39,999 nucleotides of DNA from Candidatus Uhrbacteria bacterium. GTDB lineage: Bacteria; Patescibacteriota; Patescibacteriia; 2-12-FULL-60-25. The stretch is from NCBI GenBank assembly GCA_903893445.1, contig CAITMG010000044.1:1-39999 (forward strand), given 5' to 3'. Shown here in pieces: positions 30,513-39,539 of this stretch (its first letter is position 1; every line of letters begins with the position of its first letter). The position numbers were made by a program, and so were the translations under genes. Under the pieces are notes generated by a model. That model did no database searches and was not told the origin of the DNA. It saw only the letters and a program-made list of their open reading frames with translations.

Positions 30513-30534
30513 TTGCAACTGACAGGTTGTGAAA
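30513..30534. repeat. Right imperfect inverted repeat flanking the lipoprotein gene
   Basis: TTGCAACTGACAggttGTGAAA. Confidence 0.6.
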
Positions 30535-30696
30535 GGACTCTCATCAGCCGAATTGCCGACGAGATCGCACCTCATCCTCTATCAGGTGCACGATGAGTTC
30601 AAAATACACGAAAAATGGGTTTTTGTCAATATGGGGCGCGTCAAGACCGCCGTGTGGATAAATGAAAAATCGTTCGATGTGGTATCATTCGCGTAT

Positions 30697-31299
30697 ATGG
30701 AACTCGAAGCAAGATCAACCAGTCGACGAATTCTCGCAGGGCTCGCGATCGTCCTTGTCATCACGGCTTTTGTCCTCGTTGGACTCAACGCTCTGATGAA
30801 ACAGCAAGGCAAAGCCCCAATCATCTCCAATCCGTTCAATCAACAAGCGGCAGATGATTCGTATATCAAGGGCTATACCGCAGCACGTGCAAAATACACG
30901 CAACTTTGCCCATTAGCTCAAACGTCAGACCCACATACCCTGACCGCAACAATCACCTCCGTTGGTTCGGGAAAGATTGACGTGAAGCCAACAAATCTGG
31001 ATACAGATCCCCTGGTTGATCACGTCGCGGATCTTCGTTCGATCACCGTCAGCGCAAACACAACGGTCACAAAACAAAGCAACGTTTCTCCGGAAGATTT
31101 TGCGAAACAGCTCCAAGCATTCCAAGCACAGACAGCAAAAAACACCACAGGAACGCCAACGGCATTACCTGCGCCAGTTGTTTCCGCCAACGCATCAACA
31201 AGTGATCTTAAAGTCGGTCAAACGATTATGATCAAAAGCGCTTCAGAGGTTCGACTTCTCGAAACCATCCCAGCGACATCGATTACGATTCTCAATTAA
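30697..31299 (+). CDS. Hypothetical single-TM protein
   Basis: MELEARSTSRRILAGLAIVLVITAFVLVGLNAL; TGG-TATCAT extended -10 at 30680-30688 supports the start at 30697 rather than 30529. Confidence 0.65.
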   Translation: MELEARSTSRRILAGLAIVLVITAFVLVGLNALMKQQGKAPIISNPFNQQAADDSYIKGYTAARAKYTQLCPLAQTSDPHTLTATITSVGSGKIDVKPTNLDTDPLVDHVADLRSITVSANTTVTKQSNVSPEDFAKQLQAFQAQTAKNTTGTPTALPAPVVSANASTSDLKVGQTIMIKSASEVRLLETIPATSITILN

Positions 31300-31982
31300 T
31301 CGTTTTTCTCTTGTTGTTTCTCATCGCGGCGATTTCCCTCGTCGCGATGTTTGTTTTTAGATGTTTCTTCGCCCTTTTGAATGGAAGACTTTCGCTGTCC
31401 ATCCAGATGTTCGATTTTGGTATTGAGATGTTCGATCTCTGCATCCATCTCTGTGGAAGAAACAACGTCCTGTTTTAAAAGATGAACATGCTGTTCCTTG
31501 AGCGTCCCAAGCTTTTCATCCATCTCTTGTCGCGTTGATGTTGCGAGTGCGTCGTTTTCATCAATCTGCGAATCCAGGCTTGTTTCGATGTTTTTGATAA
31601 CATCTTTGGTCACTGGCTTGTGCTTGGACTGCATGACTTGCTGTTCTTTGACACGACGCTCGAGATGCTTGATGCCAACGCGAGCTTTTTGTTCCGGATT
31701 GGTTGCCATGGACGTCTCAACCGTCTCGAGCGCGGTGCGAACGCTATAAAGCGGATGATCTGGCGTGACATCTTCGGAGTTATACGCGTAAACACCGGTT
31801 GCACCGCTCATGAGCGAGACTGCCGTCAAACCACCCACGGCAACCTTCCACCCCTGAATCCACCATGTTCCATGACCAGATTTTTGCTTGAGTTGCTTTT
31901 CGAGCGAACGCAAAAACGCTGGGCTCGGATCAGCCTTTTGTCCCAGATGTTTCAATTTTCGCTCCAAAAGCCAGTTGGTCAT
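31296..31982 (-). CDS. DUF5667-type membrane protein, possible regulator of the adjacent sigma factor
   Basis: GWKVAVGGLTAVSLMSGATGVYAYNSEDVTPDHPLYSVRTALETVE; adjacent to an ECF sigma gene. Confidence 0.7.
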   Translation of the reverse strand: MTNWLLERKLKHLGQKADPSPAFLRSLEKQLKQKSGHGTWWIQGWKVAVGGLTAVSLMSGATGVYAYNSEDVTPDHPLYSVRTALETVETSMATNPEQKARVGIKHLERRVKEQQVMQSKHKPVTKDVIKNIETSLDSQIDENDALATSTRQEMDEKLGTLKEQHVHLLKQDVVSSTEMDAEIEHLNTKIEHLDGQRKSSIQKGEETSKNKHRDEGNRRDEKQQEKND

Positions 31983-32003
31983 AACGCTTAATACCTGAAT
32001 CGC

Positions 32004-32498
32004 TTATTTTTGTTTCAGAATCTTCTTGAGCTCCTTGAGGACGCGATGCGCCTGGACCCGCAGGGCACCGGCGTTTTTCCCAACTTCGGCCGCAATATCC
32101 TCATAGGACCAGCCTTCCAGGTACTTTTTACGCACCAAATCCGCACTTTCTGCATCGAGTTTGCCAACGGCATCCAAGAGCCGGCGTTCGTCGTAATTCG
32201 TCGCCAAACGATCTTGGACGTCATCACGATCCCACAACGTGTTCTCGATCTCCTCCAAATCCACGCCTGGCCGCTCTTTTTGCAGTTGATTAATCAGGTG
32301 ATTGCGAGCAATCGTCAAAATCCAGGATGTCGCGCTAATGGCTGGATCGTAGCGATCAAAAGCATTAAACGCCTTTAAAAAGACGTCCTGCGTCAGATCT
32401 TCTGCCACCTCTTTTTTTCCGCCAACGCGATAAAACAAAAACCGATACACGCGTTTGACGTGTTCGCGATAAAAATCAGGAAAGTGTTTTTTATCCAT
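32004..32498 (-). CDS. RNA polymerase sigma-70 family (ECF-type) factor
   Basis: DLTQDVFLKAFNAFDRYDPAISATSWILTIARNHLINQLQK and WSYEDIAAEVGKNAGALRVQAHRVLKELKK. Confidence 0.92.
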   Translation of the reverse strand: MDKKHFPDFYREHVKRVYRFLFYRVGGKKEVAEDLTQDVFLKAFNAFDRYDPAISATSWILTIARNHLINQLQKERPGVDLEEIENTLWDRDDVQDRLATNYDERRLLDAVGKLDAESADLVRKKYLEGWSYEDIAAEVGKNAGALRVQAHRVLKELKKILKQK

Positions 32499-32994
32499 TT
32501 GGCAAAAACAGCATGACCAACAATGGGATTGTCAGCCACAAGCTTCGTCCAGCGTCACCTAAAAAGATGGTTTTTGTCAATCCAGAGAGTCCACTAGCCA
32601 TCTCCGACGGCAACAACGTGAGCGTGAGACTGATGAGCAACCCAACTTGCAGAACGCTGAGCAGCGATGTCTGCCACCAGCGCGACGAGCCGCCAAGCGC
32701 GCTCATCAACGAACGACGAAAGAATTGAAAGAAGGTCAACGTAAAAATCAGCAAAAAGACCGCAAGCTTCGCGTACGTATCTGGAATATGTGCCGCATGT
32801 GCCGCGATATCGAGATACGGAACGTTGATTGCCACGGCAAACGCAACATACGACGCCAAGAGAATGCCGGAGATGCGATCACGTCCGAGCGAAATGCCGT
32901 AGAGAATGGAACCGATTAACAGCGCACCAATAATGAAGACGTCAAAACCGGCAACCGAACTGCCGAATGACGTAAGGAGCGTGGAAGTAGCCAT
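32491..32994 (-). CDS. Hypothetical multi-TM membrane protein
   Basis: Hydrophobic segments; 8-bp overlap with the sigma gene; TGA-TATCAT extended -10 8 nt upstream of the ATG. Confidence 0.65.
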   Translation of the reverse strand: MATSTLLTSFGSSVAGFDVFIIGALLIGSILYGISLGRDRISGILLASYVAFAVAINVPYLDIAAHAAHIPDTYAKLAVFLLIFTLTFFQFFRRSLMSALGGSSRWWQTSLLSVLQVGLLISLTLTLLPSEMASGLSGLTKTIFLGDAGRSLWLTIPLLVMLFLPNG

Positions 32995-33008
32995 GTTTTA
33001 GCATGATA

Positions 33009-34082
33009 TCACAGACCGTTTTTTCGCAATTCTTCGAGCGCCTTTTTTTGATCCTTCGTTGGTTTGTGTGGAACGATCGGTTGGACCGTCACGAGATGAT
33101 CACCGCGACCATTTGATCGCAAGAAAGGAAATCCTTTTCCGCGAATCTTGAATACCGTTCCTGGCTCTGTGCCATCTGGAATCTTGAGTGAGCCTTTGCC
33201 ATCCACTGTTTCGATCTCGACTTCACCGCCAAGTGCGAGCATGGAAAATGCAACCTGCGCCGTTGAATGAATATCACTCTGTTCGCGTTCAAAGATCGGA
33301 TGCGATTTGACGCGAATATGAATGTACAAATCGCCCGGTTTACCGCCTGCACCCGGATGCTCCCCTTCGCCTGCGACTTTCAACGTCTCACCATCCGCAA
33401 TGCCTGGCGGAACATCAACGGACATTTCTTTTTGTTTGCGCTCAACGCCAGATCCACTGCAGTGCTTACAGATTTTCGATGGCTTGGAACCTTTTCCCGC
33501 ACAATCGGAACATACCACCGCGCTTTGCATGGTGCCAAACATCGTGCGGACATTTTGCACGACCTGTCCTCGACCACCACACGTTTTACAGGTTTCCATG
33601 TTTGCGCCAGGTTCCGCGCCCGATCCTTTACAGATGTCACACGCGTCGTGCTTAAAAAGCTTGATGGATTTTTTAACGCCATTCACGGCATCTAAAAACT
33701 CAATGAGCAAATCCGTTTCAATATCACGACCACGCGCCGGACCACGCCCACGTCCGCCACCCATCCCAAACATATTGCCGAGGATGTCACCAAAATCACC
33801 CAAATCATCCATGTTGATATTGAATCCATCAAAACCCGCGCCTGGATTGCCGCCACCCATGCCACCATTTTCAAACGCCGCCGATCCAAATTGATCGTAC
33901 TTGGTGCGTTTTTCTTTATTGCCAATCACCTGATAGGCCTCGTTGAGATCTTTAAACTTTGCTTGATCTCCACCTTTATCCGGATGATGCTCGTGCGCTA
34001 AACGACGAAATGCTTTTTTGATTTCGTCTTCAGTCGCATTCTTTTGCACGCCAAGAATGGCGTAGTAGTCTTTTGAGGGCAT
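33009..34082 (-). CDS. dnaJ: Chaperone DnaJ
   Basis: DYYAILGVQKNATEDEIKKAFRRLAHEHHPDKGG; four CxxCxGxG-type zinc motifs. Confidence 0.97.
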   Translation of the reverse strand: MPSKDYYAILGVQKNATEDEIKKAFRRLAHEHHPDKGGDQAKFKDLNEAYQVIGNKEKRTKYDQFGSAAFENGGMGGGNPGAGFDGFNINMDDLGDFGDILGNMFGMGGGRGRGPARGRDIETDLLIEFLDAVNGVKKSIKLFKHDACDICKGSGAEPGANMETCKTCGGRGQVVQNVRTMFGTMQSAVVCSDCAGKGSKPSKICKHCSGSGVERKQKEMSVDVPPGIADGETLKVAGEGEHPGAGGKPGDLYIHIRVKSHPIFEREQSDIHSTAQVAFSMLALGGEVEIETVDGKGSLKIPDGTEPGTVFKIRGKGFPFLRSNGRGDHLVTVQPIVPHKPTKDQKKALEELRKNGL

Positions 34083-34088
34083 GAATTC

Positions 34089-34376
34089 CTATTTCGCGCC
34101 GTCTTTTGGTGCTTCGTAGCGCATCTTTTCCCACTGTTGGATCGTTTGCTGAAGAACGTTCACGAGTTCCTGCGCGGTAAAGCGGTTGAGGAACAAGCGT
34201 GAGACGAGCTGTGCTGGCTGACCAGCGGTGTTGACGTGGCTAAAAAAATCAATTGCAACATCGCGTTCCTGCGACGTGACGCTAAACGCGTTGGCGTAGC
34301 GGCCCATCAATTGATCGGTTTCACCATGAACGTTGAATGGCTTTGGCTGTGCGGCCTGTGGCTGTTGTTCAGACAT
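34089..34376 (-). CDS. DUF3467 family protein
   Basis: RYANAFSVTSQERDVAIDFFSH...QPAQLVSRLFLNRFTAQELVNVLQQTIQQWE; start at internal MSEQQPQ. Confidence 0.75.
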   Translation of the reverse strand: MSEQQPQAAQPKPFNVHGETDQLMGRYANAFSVTSQERDVAIDFFSHVNTAGQPAQLVSRLFLNRFTAQELVNVLQQTIQQWEKMRYEAPKDGAK

Positions 34377-34433
34377 ATTTTTGTTTGTTTGGAATGATTG
34401 AATATTAGAACCGTGCGGGTGACAGGCGAATGG

Positions 34434-34510
34434 GGGTCCCCCGGTCCACGCGCAGGTGAGCACCGACGCGAACCGAGCATGGACTGGGGGAAATTCGACT
34501 GGCGGGACCC
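34434..34510. other. GC-rich structured intergenic element, candidate RNA
   Basis: TCCCCCGGTCCA (34437-34448) pairs with TGGACTGGGGGA (34480-34491); inner CGCG-ca-GGT-GAGC-ACC-ga-CGCG; outer GGGTCCC/GGGACCC. Confidence 0.65.
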
Positions 34511-34519
34511 GCAGACGAA

Positions 34520-36439
34520 CTATTCTGCCTGTTTAAACTCCCCTTCTTGCGCACCATCATCTTTCTTTTCCTCTGACGGCGCGTCACCGGATGGTGGTGG
34601 CGTTGTTGCCGTGTCGTTTTGTTGTTTCTTGTACATGGCTTCGCCGATCTTTTGCGCCGCTGTGGCAAGTTCATCGCCTGCTTTGCGAATCGCTTCGACG
34701 TCGTCTGTGTCTTTCACCTTTTTCAAGGCTTCGATCTTTTCTTCGACGATCTTTTTGTCTTCCTCGTTCGCGTCTTTCGTTTCCTTCATCATCTTTTCGG
34801 TCGTGTAGATCATGGTCTCGGCCATATTCTTGGCTTCGATCAAATCTTTGCGCTTTTTATCTTCCTCGGCGTGGAGCTCGGCATCTTTCTTCATCTTTTC
34901 GATGTCTTCCTTGGAAAGATTCGTGCTGGCTGTGATGGTGATTTTCGCTTCTTTGTTCGTTCCCTTGTCGAGCGCTTTGACGTTTAAGATGCCGTTCGCA
35001 TCGATATCAAACGCGACATCGATTTGCGGGACACCACGTGGCGCCATTGGAATGCCGGACAGTGTGAAGCGACCAAGGCTGCGATTATCCACGGCCATTT
35101 CGCGTTCACCCTGCAACACATGAATCTCAACAGACGTCTGACCATCCGCGGCGGTTGAGAAAATTTGCGACTTGGATGTTGGGATCGTTGTGTTGCGTTC
35201 GATGATTTTTGTCATCACGCCACCAAGCGTCTCAAGGCCAAATGACAATGGCGTCACATCAAGGAGAAGAAGTTCGCCTTTGATGTCGCCCTGCAAATTT
35301 CCGGCCTGAACGGCGGCACCAACGGCCACGACTTCGTCCGGGTTCACGGAAATGTTTGGTTTTTTGCCAAAGAATTTTTCCACCGTCTGTTGAACGAGCG
35401 GCATGCGCGTCATTCCGCCGACGAGGATAACATCATTGATGTCAGATGCGGAAAGCTTGGCATCAGCAAGAGCTTTTTTGCACGGTTCAAGCGACTTTTC
35501 GATCAAGTCACGCGTTAACTCTTCGAGTTTGGCGCGCGAAATCTTGAGCATTAAATGTTTTGGACCGGTTGCATCGCTCGTGATGAACGGCTGATTAATT
35601 TCCGTTTCCATCGCGCTCGAGAGTTCGATTTTTGCTTTTTCAGCGGCTTCCTTAATGCGTTGGAGCGCGAGATTGTCCTTCGACAAATCGATGCCATCGC
35701 TCTTGCGGAATTCATCAACGATCCACTTGATGATGATCTGATCAAAATCATCGCCACCAAGATGCGTGTCGCCATTCGTGGCTTTCACTTCCACCGTATT
35801 TTGGCTTGTTACGGAGTCGTATGCGATTTCAAGAACGGACACATCGAATGTTCCACCACCCAAATCGTACACCACGATTTTTTCATCCTTCTTCGTATCA
35901 AAACCGTAGGCCAATGCCGCGGCGGTTGGCTCGTTGATGATGCGGAGAACTTTCAAACCCGCGATTTCACCGGCAACTTTCGTCGCTTGGCGCTGTGAGT
36001 CATCAAAGTAGGCTGGGACGGTGATCACCGCTTCCGTAATCTTTTCACCAAGACGCGCTTCTGCATCGGCCTTCAATTTCTGAAGAACCATGGCGGAAAT
36101 TTCTTCGGCCGAATATTCCTTGCCACCCATCACGATGCGCACGCCGTCGGCTTTTTGCACGACTTTGTACGGCAACCACTTTAAATCACGTTGCACCTCC
36201 GCATCATCCCATCGGCGGCCAATGAGACGTTTGATGCTAAAGAGCGTGTTCTCTGGATTCACGACGCCTTGGCGCTTGGCGATTTGTCCGGCGAGACGTT
36301 CCCCTGTCTTTGACGTTGCCACAACAGACGGCGTTGTCTTTGCGCCTTCTGCGTTTTCGAGCACCTTTGGCTGACCGCCTTCGATGACGGCCATGCACGA
36401 GTTGGTTGTTCCAAGATCAATTCCGAGAATTTTTGCCAT
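34520..36439 (-). CDS. dnaK: Chaperone DnaK (Hsp70)
   Basis: [51 protein letters not shown]. Confidence 0.98.
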   Translation of the reverse strand: MAKILGIDLGTTNSCMAVIEGGQPKVLENAEGAKTTPSVVATSKTGERLAGQIAKRQGVVNPENTLFSIKRLIGRRWDDAEVQRDLKWLPYKVVQKADGVRIVMGGKEYSAEEISAMVLQKLKADAEARLGEKITEAVITVPAYFDDSQRQATKVAGEIAGLKVLRIINEPTAAALAYGFDTKKDEKIVVYDLGGGTFDVSVLEIAYDSVTSQNTVEVKATNGDTHLGGDDFDQIIIKWIVDEFRKSDGIDLSKDNLALQRIKEAAEKAKIELSSAMETEINQPFITSDATGPKHLMLKISRAKLEELTRDLIEKSLEPCKKALADAKLSASDINDVILVGGMTRMPLVQQTVEKFFGKKPNISVNPDEVVAVGAAVQAGNLQGDIKGELLLLDVTPLSFGLETLGGVMTKIIERNTTIPTSKSQIFSTAADGQTSVEIHVLQGEREMAVDNRSLGRFTLSGIPMAPRGVPQIDVAFDIDANGILNVKALDKGTNKEAKITITASTNLSKEDIEKMKKDAELHAEEDKKRKDLIEAKNMAETMIYTTEKMMKETKDANEEDKKIVEEKIEALKKVKDTDDVEAIRKAGDELATAAQKIGEAMYKKQQNDTATTPPPSGDAPSEEKKDDGAQEGEFKQAE

Positions 36440-36449
36440 AGAGATTATT

Positions 36450-36878
36450 TTATTTATCGTTCACTTCGATTTTAATGGTTTTTGCTTTAGGGAGTTCAGC
36501 TTTGGGAATGCGGATTTTGAGGATGCCGTTTTCAAATGAGGCGGTCGCATCTTCGCCTTTCACACCTTGTGGCAAGGCAATCTGTCGCATAAACGAGCCG
36601 GAGCGAATTTCTTTGCGGTAATAATTTTTATCATCGACTTCCGTCTTACGCTCTGACGAACCTTTGATCGTGATCACGCCGTTTTCAATATTGAGTTCGA
36701 CGTGTTTTGGATCAACACCTGGTAATGATGTTTCCACCACCACCGTATCTTGCGCATCGTAGACATCAATTGCTGGGATGAGTCCATTTCCCCCGCGTGT
36801 TGGCGCTGGGAATCCGTCCATGAACTTTTCGATCCCGTTGATGGAGTCAAAGAAGGGAGACCATGGAATGAGAGACAT
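36450..36878 (-). CDS. Hsp20 / alpha-crystallin small heat-shock protein
   Basis: [33 protein letters not shown]...[32 protein letters not shown]. Confidence 0.95.
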   Translation of the reverse strand: MSLIPWSPFFDSINGIEKFMDGFPAPTRGGNGLIPAIDVYDAQDTVVVETSLPGVDPKHVELNIENGVITIKGSSERKTEVDDKNYYRKEIRSGSFMRQIALPQGVKGEDATASFENGILKIRIPKAELPKAKTIKIEVNDK

Positions 36879-36887
36879 ATGTGTTGG

Positions 36888-37424
36888 TTATTTTGCTTTT
36901 GAAACGATCACACGCGTGGGACGAAGCAGCTTCCCATTGAGTCGCCAGCCGCTTTGCATGACGCGGACGATGGCATGCTCTGGCTTGTCGCTTTCTTCTT
37001 CACCGGCGGCTTCGTGGAGCATCGGATCGAATGCGCCGTCCGTTGGAACGTGCTCCAGACCAATGTCTTTGAACGCGTTTTCCCAGATTGTTTTCACGGC
37101 ATTGAGTCCAACGACCCAGTTCGCAAGACGCTTACGATCGTCTTCCGGCAAGTTGGAGAAGTCTGGTGTAAAGGTCATCGCGATCTCGTACTGATCAATC
37201 GCGGGAAGAAGATCTGAGAGAAGACGTTCGTTGGCGTACTTGGAGAATTCTGATTTTTCTTTGTCCGCATCTCGTTTGAGATTGGCGTAATCGGCCTGTG
37301 CCCGTTTCCATCCGGCTAAATAATCCGCACACTTTTCACAACCACTCGCATTGGGCGAGGAGACCTCGCCCCTACGGGAATCATTCATCACTTCGTCGTT
37401 TGTGTTTTGTTGGTTTTCGTCCAT
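36888..37424 (-). CDS. grpE: Nucleotide exchange factor GrpE
   Basis: WKRAQADYANLKRDADKEKSEFSKYANERLLSDLLPAIDQYE...PMLHEAAG...VMQSGWRLNGKLLRPTRVIVSK. Confidence 0.95.
   Translation of the reverse strand: MDENQQNTNDEVMNDSRRGEVSSPNASGCEKCADYLAGWKRAQADYANLKRDADKEKSEFSKYANERLLSDLLPAIDQYEIAMTFTPDFSNLPEDDRKRLANWVVGLNAVKTIWENAFKDIGLEHVPTDGAFDPMLHEAAGEEESDKPEHAIVRVMQSGWRLNGKLLRPTRVIVSKAK
37353..37375. repeat. GTAGGGGC-type palindrome inside the grpE N-terminus
   Basis: GGGCGAGGagaCCTCGCCCCTAC, encoding RRGEVSSPN. Confidence 0.8.
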
Positions 37425-37428
37425 AGGT

Positions 37429-38112
37429 TTAGATGATCATGAGTTCGGAGAGAGCGGACAACAGCGCATAGCCTCTGGCGTAGTCGAGCCGCATGGGCCC
37501 CAAAATGCCGATGAGCGTTGCGTTGGGAAGCGTCATGAGAATTGATCCACACGCGTTTCCAAATGGGCACTCCGCACCAATCAGCGCCGTTGGCTCGGCA
37601 AAGGTGACGCGTCGCGCACGATGCAAAATGTCATCCATGCGATCGAGCGCTTCACCCAGCGACACCATGCGCTGCCAGTCGCGAAATTCCGATTGTGCAA
37701 AGAGATGTGAAAGTCCGGTGTAATAGGTGTCCGCTTCACCGAGACCGAGGAGTACCGCGTTGCCGATAAGGTCGGCGGATTTTTTGGCAAAGAGTTTTGC
37801 GCGGATCGTTGGGTCACTGGATTGCGCCATGGCTTCCTCCAGTTCCTGTCGCGCTTTTTTTGCGAGCGTCTTTTTTGGCATGAGCTCGTCGACGTAGAAA
37901 CGATATCCTTTTTCCGTTGGAATGCGTCCGGATGACGTGTGCGGCTGAGTGATGTATCCCGCTTCTTCGAGTTCCACGAACCAGTTGCGGACCGTTGCCG
38001 GACTCACGTCCAGTTTCCGCGCATCAACCAGATGCTGCGAACCAACCGGTTCGCCGGTTTCGACCACATCCTCGACGACATGCGCGAGAAGTTGTTTCAA
38101 ATGGTCGTCCAT
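37429..38112 (-). CDS. hrcA: Heat-inducible transcription repressor HrcA
   Basis: N-terminal winged helix (GEPVGSQHLVDARKLDVSPATVRNWFVELEEAGYITQPHTSSGRIPTEKGYRFYVDEL); CIRCE upstream. Confidence 0.93.
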   Translation of the reverse strand: MDDHLKQLLAHVVEDVVETGEPVGSQHLVDARKLDVSPATVRNWFVELEEAGYITQPHTSSGRIPTEKGYRFYVDELMPKKTLAKKARQELEEAMAQSSDPTIRAKLFAKKSADLIGNAVLLGLGEADTYYTGLSHLFAQSEFRDWQRMVSLGEALDRMDDILHRARRVTFAEPTALIGAECPFGNACGSILMTLPNATLIGILGPMRLDYARGYALLSALSELMII

Positions 38113-38116
38113 AGTG

Positions 38117-38143
38117 TTAGCAGTCTACAATCTCGACTGCTAA
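38117..38143 (-). promoter_or_regulatory. Variant CIRCE operator of the hrcA operon
   Basis: TTAGCAGTC-N9-GACTGCTAA, perfect arms; TAGACT -10 embedded (38122-38127). Confidence 0.93.
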
Positions 38144-38156
38144 CGCGTCAAGAGCG

Positions 38157-39539
38157 CTACCTTAGGCGTAAAAGTGGCTGAGGATATCGAATGATTTGTG
38201 GCTTAAAATGCATTTTGAATGTCGAATACCCTTTCCATTCCTGTGGATCGCCCGGTGCCCAGATGATATCCAAATCCGCAAACCGTATCTGCTCTTTTCG
38301 GCAATGCTCAAACCACGCACACATCATCCCAACACCCACCGAGCTTTTGCGCACCTCCGGAAGGATGAATGATGCAAGATGGATTGAACCAAAAATTTCC
38401 GGCACATCAACCACGGCAAGTGCGGCAACAATCTTTTTTGGATTATTTTGCGGATGCGCCAAAAAGACGCGAACACGCTCTCCATGTCGCGGAACTGATT
38501 CTCGCACACGATCTTGGAATCGTTTTGGGAATTCCGTCTGCATGACATCCTGACCAATACATTCCGTGATCATCACATCTGTTTGACGCAACCACAACGT
38601 TCGATGGCGCTTTGCATGCGATCCCCAGCCCTGCCAATAGCCATCTTGCGTGACATCAATATATCCGGTTTGTTGTGTTGTAAACGCAAATGGACTTTTC
38701 ATCCAGCCAGCTGGAGTCTCAATCTGACGCATCGGTTGCCATAACAAGATCCGTTTTGTCTGCTCATCCGGCAAAGGCGGCTCTTCACTGGTCCGTCGCA
38801 GAAACTTCAACGGTCCAATCTTCCATGCCAAACCCGGAATTCCTTTCGCATCCGTCATCACGCTAAAGGCGGGATTCTTGCCAAATTCACGCTGGAGATA
38901 CGCCGGATTTGTGCGATATGGAATGTAGTCCGGTGATGGCGGTCTTTGCGCGAGCATCACACGATTCGTCAGCTCAATCCACTCCTTTGAAATGGAAAAG
39001 ACCTGTCTCATCGCAGACATTGCGGTCGCATCCGCATACAAATTCGCCAGAAAAATTCCGGACGGCGACAAATGTTGTGCGACAGAGGTAAAAAATGCCG
39101 CTGTCGAAACATCGGCGGGCACATCGCTCCCATCAAACAAATCCATGATGATCAAATCATAGACATCCGTCATGTGTGATAAGCGCGTGTACGCATCACC
39201 AATGAGCAGATTCGGCATGTGCTTTTCCGTCACCAAATGAAATCGTTTGATGAGCTGAACCATCACGTCATCCATTTCAATCACATCCAGTGAGGCACGC
39301 GGATATTTATTTCGAATCACTGACACGGCGGAACCCGTCCCCAGTCCAAGCATCAAAATCCGATTTGGACGAAACAGTGGATCGAGTTTGCGCAATGCAT
39401 TCGTCCAGAGCTTACGTATAAACCACCCGGATTGCGTTGTCCCTTTTACGCTGGTTCGCCAATCGCCAAACGAACGCGTACACACAATCTCGCCGTTGAG
39501 CGCGGATGGGATGGTGTGGTGTTCAAAAAACCAACTCAT
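38157..39539 (-). CDS. Spermidine synthase-like methyltransferase domain fused to a C-terminal GNAT/FemAB-like region
   Basis: ILMLGLGTGSAVSVIRNKYPRASLDVIEMD...LIIMDLFDGSDVP; C-terminal VGVGMMCAWFEHCRKEQIRFADLDIIWAPGDPQEWKGYSTFKMHFKP. Confidence 0.75.
   Translation of the reverse strand: MSWFFEHHTIPSALNGEIVCTRSFGDWRTSVKGTTQSGWFIRKLWTNALRKLDPLFRPNRILMLGLGTGSAVSVIRNKYPRASLDVIEMDDVMVQLIKRFHLVTEKHMPNLLIGDAYTRLSHMTDVYDLIIMDLFDGSDVPADVSTAAFFTSVAQHLSPSGIFLANLYADATAMSAMRQVFSISKEWIELTNRVMLAQRPPSPDYIPYRTNPAYLQREFGKNPAFSVMTDAKGIPGLAWKIGPLKFLRRTSEEPPLPDEQTKRILLWQPMRQIETPAGWMKSPFAFTTQQTGYIDVTQDGYWQGWGSHAKRHRTLWLRQTDVMITECIGQDVMQTEFPKRFQDRVRESVPRHGERVRVFLAHPQNNPKKIVAALAVVDVPEIFGSIHLASFILPEVRKSSVGVGMMCAWFEHCRKEQIRFADLDIIWAPGDPQEWKGYSTFKMHFKPQIIRYPQPLLRLR

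Noticed and set aside
29131-30522. 463-aa plus-strand ORF antisense to the lipoprotein gene
   Set aside because: Arg-rich, low-complexity translation produced by GC-rich DTG codons on the opposite strand; the minus frame has a lipobox, SD and domain repeats.
34434-34510. Spacer tested as a tRNA because of its 7-bp outer stem
   Set aside because: No valid T-arm, D-arm or anticodon loop can be drawn on either strand.
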